From NCBI GenBank assembly GCA_022606425.2, contig JAHDVF020001039.1:1-64000 (forward strand): a stretch of 64,000 nucleotides of DNA, written 5' to 3'. This stretch comes from Lepidostoma basale. Lineage: Eukaryota > Arthropoda > Insecta > Trichoptera > Lepidostomatidae. Positions 58,301 to 64,000 of this stretch are shown here, one piece after another. Both the position numbers and the translations under genes were made by a program. The number at the start of each line of letters is the position of its first letter. Position 1 is the stretch's first letter. The notes beneath the pieces were generated by a model. It did not search any database and was not told where the DNA came from. It saw nothing but the letters and a program-made list of their open reading frames with translations.

Positions 58301-58588
58301 GGACGCTTGAGTTTTGATCCAAAGAACTTGAATTGAGGTCTGGACACGATTCGATTTAATCTTCATAATATCGAGCTATTTTCTACTCATATTGATAATA
58401 ATTAATAATTCTTGATTTAGATCTTTGGTGTTAGTTTTTTTTTTAAACAATTAATATAAAAATATATATATTACCTCATCGCTGTTAAGCTCCTGAATAA
58501 TGTGGTCATCATTACAAACAAGTTTATGATTATTAATATGCTCTTCACTTAACTTTAGTCTCTCGTATTCCTGATTATCTGAACTCAT
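37372..58588 (-). CDS. Anoctamin / TMEM16 family membrane protein
   Basis: Fourteen coding exons: 58588-58475, 57078-56779, 55562-55420, 53420-53243, 52093-51861, 50340-50180, 48839-48610, 47030-46662, 45807-45682, 44913-44808, 41822-41617, 40539-40372, 38256-38137, 37530-37372. All phases agree and the join is 870 aa. Landmarks: N-terminal dimerisation domain (IDFVLVFDADEDF), extracellular Cys-rich loop (SNDICD, MCPQCNYLCDYWKL), LELWKRH after TM2, VNYYSSLFYIAFFKG, CSPGGCFHEVFIQL, YGFVTIFVAAFPLAP, IELRRDAKKF, IAFTSNFIPRIVY and a C-terminal QWAIPDM motif. About ten membrane segments lie between residues 280 and 840. The family comprises calcium-activated chloride channels and lipid scramblases of plasma or internal membranes; which activity this one has is not decidable here. 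Acidic residues D649, E652, E681 and D685 have the spacing of the TM7/TM8 calcium site. Introns carry many LINE, SINE and minisatellite insertions. An AATAAA overlaps the stop codon (37371-37376). Confidence 0.95.
37560..38055. repeat. Minisatellite in anoctamin last intron
   Basis: About eleven or twelve units of 40-46 bp, consensus near gtttgaaataattgaaacat then tacgtgacgttatatatcg. Units vary by small substitutions and length. Confidence 0.9.
38405..39070. mobile_element. Two LINE A fragments, opposite orientation
   Basis: 38405-38525 is a minus-strand 3' end (starts taactaactaccatcaagcc). 38765-39070 is a plus-strand fragment encoding RGRPRKTWHDQINQILNVGH and ending ggagacggcgtgatggttag. 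The sequence between them, 38526-38764, shows nothing recognised. Confidence 0.75.
39505..39745. repeat. Fold-back repeat, type copy
   Basis: Long inverted arms (gaaaacgtctgttttctaga at the left and its near-complement at the right) around atgacatgtttcgcccttct and its complement. The GAAACAUGUC segment resembles a hammerhead 3' half, but the CUGANGA box is decayed to UUGAUAA. Confidence 0.75.
39795..40125. repeat. Fold-back repeat then LINE A 3' end
   Basis: 39795-40022 has inverted arms with gaggatacctcc and its relatives (minus-strand core CTGTAGA, decayed). 40025-40125 (+) is a LINE A 3' terminus ending cggggagacggcgtgatgg. Confidence 0.65.
40770..41262. repeat. 35-36-bp minisatellite in anoctamin intron
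   Basis: About thirteen units of ggtttggccgactatgtgtc then gtttccaggggcgga. GC-rich against the AT-rich surround. Because it lacks stops in several frames it creates overlapping open frames, none resembling a gene. It lies about 230 bp 5' (in plus coordinates, right) of exon 12. Confidence 0.93.
41345..41560 (-). repeat. Unclassified interspersed repeat, copy 2
   Basis: Complement of 25640-25870, with about 90 percent similarity by eye. Confidence 0.6.
41950..42905 (+). mobile_element. Three LINE 3' fragments in series (C, A, I)
   Basis: 41950-42215 LINE C tail ending (AAG)n; 42365-42690 LINE A (MNKIMKGSLRWFGHMERMNE, KKLYVNDVNGTRNRERPRKT) ending tggttagttag; 42712-42905 a further LINE tail (GRSPARWCDQIKEMTWET). 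Confidence 0.75.
42985..43264. mobile_element. Perfect 120-bp-arm palindromic MITE
   Basis: Arms 42985-43104 and 43145-43264 are exact reverse complements as far as I can read, with a 40-nt loop. TTA lies on both sides (42982-42984 and 43265-43267), as in PIF/Harbinger elements. The ends aaggcgggccacactg also occur at 18410-18672. Confidence 0.85.
43446..43704. mobile_element. Fold-back MITE with TA flanks
   Basis: 259 bp, ends tcgtcggttcaaaggtaaaa and complement, inner inverted pair gacttgtgaattctacgtca. Flanked by TA (43444-43445 and 43705-43706), Tc1/mariner-like. Confidence 0.75.
44100..44640 (+). mobile_element. LINE family F 3' fragment with 161-codon open frame
   Basis: Encodes KVYQTAIRPAMLYGSECWAA, LHVAEMKMLRWAAGVTMLDK, RERRLRWYGHVSRRNNEYIV, ending RSRIRRANPK. 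C-terminal tail of a reverse-transcriptase protein only; the frame is still open, suggesting a fairly recent insertion. In an anoctamin intron, opposite strand. Confidence 0.87.
45030..45400. repeat. LINE A 3' end (-) and adjacent fold-back repeat
   Basis: 45030-45180 starts with (CTAA)n and catcacgccgtctccccga. 45195-45400 has inverted arms (gtttcgcttggacctaaact centre; acaaaataataaaa-type outer ends). Confidence 0.7.
46130..46545 (+). mobile_element. LINE family E fragment
   Basis: Encodes TAIKNVKTFVYPGSSITWDG, IDNRIYQAKLVLFESNNIDR, LRKQLIKTLV, then frame-broken MWTYRQIAHISWKDHVINEE. Confidence 0.8.
47065..47480 (-). repeat. R1 repeat, single copy
   Basis: Complement of the R1 unit (attgtatctcaatagagacg, gttgggttaagcgcacgctt). 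Confidence 0.65.
47860..48560 (+). mobile_element. LINE A fragment interrupted by an R1 insertion
   Basis: LINE A text at 47860-48000 (EAWNWQKKDES-like) resumes at 48406-48560 (IIKRIVKMFWTNGK-like). The insert 48001-48405 is flanked by the 12-bp repeat gcgaatgaaagt (47989-48000 and 48406-48417). Confidence 0.75.
48001..48405. repeat. R1 insertion in inverted arrangement
   Basis: Two R1 arms in inverted orientation, about 48088-48225 and 48255-48401, with a 12-bp target duplication, so R1 moves as an element and can insert as an inverted dimer. Confidence 0.75.
49020..49225 (-). mobile_element. LINE family A 3' fragment
   Basis: Minus strand: TKTWHDQINRILNVGHVRRQ, CMNVEEAREICQERKVWQFI, SAYPFGETA; (CTAA)n at the left end. 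Confidence 0.8.
49465..49825. repeat. Direct repeat of ~186 bp
   Basis: Two head-to-tail copies beginning aattccaactcctttcaat at 49465 and 49651. The surround, 49226-49985, otherwise shows nothing recognised. Confidence 0.75.
49990..50110 (+). mobile_element. LINE family A decayed 3' end
   Basis: Matches the RRNRRACM region and a damaged gggagacggtg end. Confidence 0.55.
50520..51115. repeat. Penelope-like fold-back interrupted by SINE and LINE
   Basis: Outer arms tatatactttgtatatacaa and complement (50525 and 51040). A hammerhead-like core (CUGAAGA at 50876-50870, stem II GGAC/GUCC, GAAAC at 50855-50851) is split in stem III by the SINE at 50583-50848. A LINE A 3' end lies at 50972-51038. 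Confidence 0.7.
50583..50848 (+). mobile_element. SINE S1, tail type 2, full length
   Basis: 266 bp with atgttt on both sides (50577-50582 and 50849-50854). Head with B-box ggttcgattc, body, tail with gatgtaaagagcg and (AAT)n. Confidence 0.85.
51298..51703 (-). mobile_element. LINE family B insertion with 12-bp target duplication
   Basis: Flanked by aaaacttctatt (51286-51297 and 51704-51715). Minus strand: RRARVDRELLSTIKVRKISH, LGHILRGEKYHILQLILEGK, RRQMSWLRNVREWTGIRSVE. Lies 158 bp from anoctamin exon 5. Confidence 0.87.
52165..52380 (-). mobile_element. SINE S1, tail type 2
   Basis: Minus strand head with gggttcgattcccggagat, body and the gctctttacatc tail (complement) at the left. Confidence 0.8.
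53462..53600 (+). mobile_element. hAT-like left end, partial
   Basis: Starts cagcggttctcaaattctct, a typical hAT terminus; no matching right end found. Confidence 0.45.
53715..54210 (+). mobile_element. LINE family C 3' fragment
   Basis: Encodes VSGCLRETIWRNKYMLSESK-type text, TKGIEVRYRIRNETIRSVCG, VEDIVRWGRSRRR, then RLPGRPLKRWRYGW, and an (AAG)n tail. Confidence 0.8.
54225..55055 (+). mobile_element. LINE family G fragment split by a retroposon
   Basis: Left part to 54579 (SADRLRADQRAMERTMLRIS) and right part from 54964 (ending near gtccagcagtggatcaactg) belong together around the insertion at 54580-54948. Confidence 0.65.
54580..54948. mobile_element. Unclassified 369-bp GC-rich insertion, 15-bp target duplication
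   Basis: Flanked by perfect repeats tgtggcaataatgta (54565-54579 and 54949-54963). It contains G/C-rich blocks (gacggggggcgggcttaggg) and an internal T16 run, suggesting a minus-strand composite retroposon. No coding capacity. Confidence 0.75.
55205..55410 (+). mobile_element. LINE family C 3' fragment
   Basis: Short, encodes KTCEIEDIVWWRRSRIKYWR-like text; ends just inside the intron beside exon 3. Confidence 0.65.
56335..56620 (+). mobile_element. LINE family D 3' fragment
   Basis: Encodes QRKWQWIGHTLRRNQVCIYQ, RKRGRPRATWRRALQDEVKA, RFLEALCTTEM, with (AAG)n at the end. Confidence 0.8.
57330..57560 (-). repeat. R1 repeat, single copy
   Basis: Complement of R1 (attgtatctcaatggagact, ggttaagcgtacgctttatg). 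Confidence 0.6.
57561..58264. other. Anoctamin intron 1, nothing recognised
   Basis: AT-rich. A short block near 58110-58145 (gatgatggtataaaaccatc then gaaacata) resembles the hammerhead-core repeats but is decayed. Confidence 0.45.
58265..58385 (+). mobile_element. SINE family S2, decayed copy
   Basis: Shares gatctaggggtctagggaat and tctggacacgattcgattta-type sequence with the minus-strand copy at 30500-30600. Confidence 0.5.
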
Positions 58589-59104
58589 CTTCAATTGTTC
58601 ATTATGCAATCGGCTACAAACTAAATCACGTTATTACCCATATGCAAGTGTTATTCAAATTCAATTTAGGAACACCGAACAATTTAAAAATGAGTTCAAA
58701 CGTATTTCACAATTTGTAACACTCGGATTTACAGGGATAAATGAATGCATCGGCTGTCTGGCTATCTTATCATATTACGATAGGTGGAGATAAGAATGTC
58801 CTGGTCGTTTAAACGAATTCAACTGTTTATTTTTTTATATAATATTTAAAATACGTATTTTTTTTAAACATATAAACCAATCGAGTTATATTATACAGTA
58901 CAAACATTTGCATTGTGTTCAGAATTCTTCGAATTAATCGATTATCGCCAAATAAATTCAACTTTAAAAATATACATACATAAATCATAAGTCAATATTA
59001 TAATATTATCTACGCCGTAGTCGATATGAAATATTTTTATAAATATTTTGAAGTAAAAAAAATAGGTCTGCATGTTTTTTTTTTTTTTTTTAAATAAAAA
59101 TAGA

Positions 59105-59510
59105 ATATTATTTTATGATCAAAATCCTGCAAAATAAGGCTATCCGTTTATCGCTTGGTGCGCCTTCATGGACCAGGATTACACAACTGCACCTAGAATC
59201 GGGAATCCCGATGATAGATGAATTCATTCTGAAACTTGCCGAACGTTTTTACAAAGGACTCCCTTCACACCCCAACCCCACAATAAAAGACCTCTCAAAT
59301 TACGACCCAAACACTTCCAGCCGCCACAAGCGCCCAAATTCTCCTTCAGAGGAACACTCCGGGCCACACAAATCATGCCCCCGAATAAACTAACAACCCA
59401 CAAAATCACCTTCCAACAATGTTCCCATCAGACGTAAGAGGAATAGCCACATAAGCTGAACCTCTGTAAGCCAGAAGATCCAAGTCCAAGTCCAAGTCCA
59501 TTTTATGACA
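59105..59510 (+). mobile_element. Jockey/CR1-type LINE 3' end
   Basis: Encodes MIKILQNKAIRLSLGAPSWT, ITQLHLESGIPMIDEFILKL and AERFYKGL, the C-terminal tail of a jockey-type reverse-transcriptase protein. It is followed by a 3' UTR and a (AAGTCC)n tail near 59480-59502. Its 3' UTR segment is also inside the hAT-like MITE at 19189-19437. Confidence 0.82.
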
Positions 59511-59879
59511 ATTTTATTATTAACTGTTTTATTTAGAATTCTGCTACGAAATTGACAGCTGTTTCACCAACGTCTGATGATGCGAACATCGGTTGAACAG
59601 CTGTTGCGAAAATTATTAGAAATTAAATAAAAATAATGTGATATTATAACAGTTCCCTGGAGAATGTAACGTGAAACTTTTACTTCTTTCTCCTGAAATA
59701 CTTGTCTACATTTAATCTCCCAAGCTCCTATTCCCAATCAAATGCAAATTTCATTTATTAATTTCTATATAAATTATGTTATTTCTAATTTACAATTTTT
59801 TATATATATTTTTTATCATAATGTATTATTATTATTTATTAGTTCTTACTGATAAAAAAAATATTATTAGTACTTATAA

Positions 59880-60125
59880 CAAAGAGCCCAGGTTAATTTT
59901 TAAATTTCAATTATTGTATCGAAATTTTAATACGTTTTTATATTAGTATTTCTTGTTTAGTTTTTATTATATTTTTACACCTGAAGATGGAGGTACTTGC
60001 CTACCCATCCGGGGAAATGGCGTGATGGTTAGTAAGATGGAAGTATCCTCCGAAACATGTCGCGTTTTTTAATATATTTAAATATTTTGTGGGTTAAAAA
60101 AAGTTATTTTCAATTTCCTAAGTAT
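59880..60125 (+). repeat. Penelope-like repeat with hammerhead core split by a LINE tail
   Basis: CUGAAGA and stem II 5' strand (ggaggta) at about 59982-59996; stem II 3' strand (tatcctcc), GAAAC and ACAUGUC at about 60046-60062. In between sits a short LINE A 3' end (ctacccatccggggaaatgg), with gaagatggaggta repeated as taagatggaagta on its other side. Confidence 0.65.
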
Positions 60126-60889
60126 ATTACGATGGAAATTCACAGCCTTAGCGTTCAATATGATTTATATAGAATTAGAATCCTAGAAAGGTGGGCATGG
60201 AACCCACGTGTGGTATTACAGAAACTATAACACCCAGCGCCTCTAAAATAACCATAAACCTTGCACCACAATGGCAAGTGATGTAGGAGATGACATATCA
60301 TTTCAAGGATAATTCTGAAGATACGTAAGACTAGCTTTCCATCAACTGGAAGAAGAAGACCGTAGAATAACATAAATATATATTTCATGTTTTAAGTGAT
60401 ATAATATCCGATTTTATCTTTTGCATTGGTTTTGTCATTATACATCAATTAAAACAAAAGAATATATAAAAAAATATTTTATAAATGTTGTGGTTAAGAT
60501 TTATAGCGATAATTTTATTATATATTGATATTATTTTATTAATTGCAAATAAATATATATTTGTCAACTAGTTCGATATTTTGTGGTTGTGGTTTTAAAA
60601 AACATGATTTTAAATTTAATTACGTTGTTACAATATAAAAAAAACACATATAAAACTTTTTACAGTATTTGACGTGTAAATTAATACTTAATTCCTTGAA
60701 ATAATATGTACATCATTTTTATAAGCGGTTGCAAGTGTTCAGAATTCGAATTATTATTAATACTATATATACAAATTATATATGGGTGTCTTTAAGTTAT
60801 AACGATTAAAACCATTATTTTGCAAATGGATGAAGTCAAAACTAAAGTGAGTTTAACTAACTTATATTCCAAATAAAAGTTTATCCAAA

Positions 60890-61575
60890 ATGCAAAGTAA
60901 GTAGAGCATTATTATATTTTAGAAGAATTACACGTTTCGTCTAAGGCATTATTAAAACTCCTTGAAAACAGACGTTTTCATTCATATAAATTATTTAATA
61001 TCGAGTGTTATTTGATTTGATTTGATCATTGTTCAAAAAACAATAAATAAGCAGAGCATTATATTGTCTCTGTACCCATCCTTAAGTACAGAAGTCAAGT
61101 ATAGAACTGGAAAAAGAAATGTGAAAGCAGAATAAATGCGGTGGAAATAAGATTTTTAAACGAATATACCCTTTTCGAACCATAAGACGCACTTTTTTAC
61201 TCTGAAAATTCATCAAAAAATTGGGATGCGTCTTATGATCCGAAGCGTCTTATCGTTTGAAAAATACGTATGTTAAACCATCATAAAAATAGTTCCAAAT
61301 GTAGACATAGTGCATGCAGTGGGAACGAAAGGTTTATATACTAAATAATGAAAGGTTCATTATGATGGTTTGGATACGTGGAAAAATAAATGACAAAGAA
61401 AAAGCTCAATGATGGGATTGGTGCACGAAATAGAGCCAAATCCAGGAAAACGTGGGACGATACATGACACGATGTGTAAGCATTGAGAAGGTTAGTTTAG
61501 TATGTTAGGAAATGGAAGTTGATCATATCTGCCAACCCATTCGTGGAGACTGCGCGTGGGTTAGTCCGTTATTTA
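60890..61575. repeat. Fold-back half and decayed LINE A
   Basis: 60890-61045 is half of the 39505-39745 family. 61050-61575 (+) is a heavily decayed LINE A (NWKKKCESRINAVEI-like; ends cgtggagactgcgcgtgg). Confidence 0.55.
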
Positions 61576-61841
61576 AGAAATCTTTTTGTTTATTTTCCGT
61601 TCTTAAAATTTAATGAAACACGTATTGAATTACTTTAATAAATATGTGTATTTTTTTTTTAAATATTTATAATTTCATTTTTAACATTATATCACAGAAA
61701 AAAGCTTTCTTTTTCAATTTAACCTTAACTGATATAAATAAATAAATAAATAATTGTTCCCACTAAAACTATGTAACCACCTTAGAACTAGATAACCAGT
61801 CAACAACCAATAAAGGTAACAGTGAAAAAAATGGTCAAACA

Positions 61842-63523
61842 TCACAAAAGTTCGGCTTTTTCTATTAGTTCCCCTAGTTGGCCGACCGATTCCGCCAGGA
61901 AGTCCGGCGCGAAGGCTGTTCCCTCCGCCGCGAGCGCCTCTCTCGGGGATGTGGCTCCAGATAGAACTAGAAGCTTTTGAAAGCCACACATGTGACCGAA
62001 CGCCATATCATTGTCGATCCTGAAATAACAGAAATACAATTAAACTTTTCACACTTGCTATACATATCAAATCAAATCTCATAATGAGTAATCTATTCAT
62101 GGGAAACCAATAAATATTTGTAAAATATAAAAAATAAAAATAAATCATGTAGAGAATTCGAATATTTTGCTAAATATAAAATAAAAATAGCTAATGTTCG
62201 ACATGCATTACAGTGTCTCTTTCAATTTTATTAGTTTGAAGTAGGTAATATGTACAAATCAGATACATTTTCATATACAAAATAAAAGATTTTTTGTTTG
62301 TAAGTTGGCGTATATTCGCTTTTAAATACTTTATCGACCCCAAAAGACATTAATTGAAACGCCAACATTACCAACAACAACTGTACAAAGTTTTAACTGA
62401 ATCGCGCGAATGCATAGGGAACGAACACATACATTCATTTTTAAATATAATATAATATAAAAAGATGACATGGCAAAAAAACATGCATAAACGTGATAAT
62501 AAATATGCAGCCCATCAAGGTAGAAATATACATTGCTTAGAAATATATTTTTGTAGGTTCTGGATTTATTGTAAATGCGAATTTGATCGCTAGTCAATTT
62601 AACAAATTTTTAAAGTTTTCGTTTTTGTAATGTTTATTTTTTTTAATTTTCCAGTAGTCGGTGTCGGTCACGGGATCAATATAATGTTCATATATACATC
62701 AGCGTCGATCACCGGTGATCGTCGTGGAATTAAATGTGTTAACTGCTCTTTATACTATAATTCCGATTCACCACTTGATTTAAAATTAAATTAAATTAAA
62801 TGGTAAAGACATAGTGCTCAAAGGGCATTTAAATGATTATGTTCCGACCGCATAGCAAATGCCAAAAATATGAACTCTCTTTTACATATTTCTTGGTAGT
62901 TTTTAATATGAGGGTATTATTCGCAAACCTGGCAAACTCCATCATTAGATGTTTTGAGTAAATCGCAAAAAACTGATACGCTAATAAAATGCGCTTTTTT
63001 ACGATATTTATTTTTTTCATCTCAACCAGTTAGTATTTTAAAAGTAATCAGCCATGAAATAATCATCATTATGTTGATAATTAAAGTAAAATAATGAATT
63101 TCATTTTGGAGTGTTGCCAGCTTTGCAACACTCAAGTGGAGGTTGCCATGTTTGCAACAAACCCTATATTTTAATAGCAAAATTCTTCAAAATGAAGCCG
63201 AATTTGAAACTGAAAATCAATAAAAATTGTGTGAAAATGTATTACCCAATTCATATCTCACTTTTGATTGTTGGTGGAGTTTGCCGGGTTCGCAAATAAT
63301 ACCCTCATATACGGATGAGAGGGACAGTTTTGCAATTAATAATATTTTTAAACAGTTTGTTATTTTAATGTTACTTACATATCCCCTATGATTAAAGTCC
63401 TTTTAGGATCTTCGATGTTGAATTCATCGAAGATGTATGATTTCAGGACCTCACTTGGTTTCCCCATACTGACAGGTTCTCTCCCGGCAAGCTCCGATAT
63501 GATCTTCACAAACGGCCCGGGAC
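61842..63523 (-). CDS. HAD phosphatase (PGP family), copy C, last two exons only
   Basis: Two exons are inside the window: 63523-63379 (145 nt, same size and phase as exon 5 of copies A and B) and 62019-61842 (178 nt, one codon longer than exon 6 of A and B). They encode GPGPFVKIISELAGREP, the motif III Lys in MGKPSEVLKS, motif IV IIGDMIDNDMAFG, then CGFQKLLVLSG and a stop. The 5' exons lie beyond the window edge. Copy C is clearly more diverged than A and B are from each other, has more GC-rich third positions in its last exon, and is separated from B by the anoctamin gene, so it is probably the older paralogue. Its only visible intron carries a TA-flanked inverted-repeat element. Confidence 0.9.
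62909..63307. mobile_element. Tc1/mariner-like MITE in copy C intron
   Basis: 399 bp, inverted ends of about 35 bp starting tgagggtattattcgcaaac, flanked by TA (62907-62908 and 63308-63309). Non-coding. Confidence 0.78.
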
Positions 63524-63720
63524 CTATAAAAAAAAAAAATTATACTCACAAATTCAAAAACATACTTGAGCAGCATGTCACCAGCACTCAAACCTTGAAG
63601 AATACCAACACTATATTTTTAATAACCTTGTCGCTATCATATTTTTTTTCTTCGTAAAATTATTATGTTCATATTTGAAAAAAAAAATTCTTTATTATCA
63701 TAATTTTTAATAATTTAAAT

Positions 63721-64000
63721 CAGTGGTTCCCAAACTTTTTTGTCCCGTGGACAAGCAAGGGGTTGCTGATTTTTTTTTGCAGGCCCTCTACATTCGTAAT
63801 ATATTTTTTTTACAAGTCAACCTAAAAAAATTGGGACACATTTTTATTATTATTAAAGTTACTTAATAAATTATAATAAATATATTTTTTCTTTAGCTCA
63901 TCAGCGACTTCCGGTTAGTAGGTAGAATTCGGCGGCGACCTTTTTGTCGTCGCCGATTTCGACCGGCCGATTTTCGCGAATGAGTTTAAAAAAATGTCGA
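63721..64000 (+). mobile_element. hAT-like element, left end, runs off window
   Basis: Starts cagtggttcccaaacttttt. It contains the gcgacttccggttagtag block shared with the element at 33926-34466. Confidence 0.6.

Larger units (their letters stand above)
58589..61841. other. Spacer between anoctamin and copy C
   Basis: Should hold the anoctamin promoter. No core motif stands out in 58590-59100. 60130-60890 and 61580-61840 hold nothing recognised. Confidence 0.55.

Overview
This is a 64 kb piece of an insect nuclear genome. It is AT-rich, its genes are split by canonical GT-AG introns, and it is packed with retrotransposon and transposon debris. A beetle or hemipteran is my guess from repeat style only; I cannot name the species. 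Nothing in it looks bacterial or viral.

Four protein-coding genes can be rebuilt by joining exons, all on the minus strand. Three are paralogues of one HAD-superfamily phosphatase (phosphoglycolate / glycerol-3-phosphate / 4-nitrophenyl phosphatase family): copy A (5561-17606, six coding exons, 304 aa), copy B (19788-29344, six coding exons of identical sizes, 304 aa) and copy C (two 3' exons, 61842-63523, 5' part beyond the window). Between B and C lies a complete anoctamin/TMEM16 membrane protein gene (37372-58588, 14 coding exons, 870 aa).

Copies A and B are a tandem gene duplication. Exon sizes and phases match exactly, and several old transposon fragments sit at the same place in corresponding introns, so these insertions predate the duplication. 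Later insertions occur in only one copy, and the other copy then shows the empty site.

The rest is repeats: about forty 5'-truncated LINE 3' ends (families called A-J here, most encoding only the C-terminal tail of a reverse-transcriptase protein), three dead mariner elements, hAT-, piggyBac-, Tc1/mariner- and Harbinger-like non-autonomous elements, two tRNA-derived SINE families, many fold-back repeats, two minisatellites and a 134-bp (TA)n tract. Several fold-back families carry hammerhead-ribozyme-like cores (CUGANGA, stem II, GAAAC, very short self-complementary stem III, UH cleavage site), as in Penelope-like elements and retrozymes. This is the most unusual content. By region: 1-5.5 kb repeats 3' of copy A; 5.5-17.6 kb copy A; 17.6-19.8 kb spacer; 19.8-29.3 kb copy B; 29.3-37.4 kb repeat-rich spacer; 37.4-58.6 kb anoctamin; 58.6-61.8 kb spacer; 61.8-64 kb copy C.
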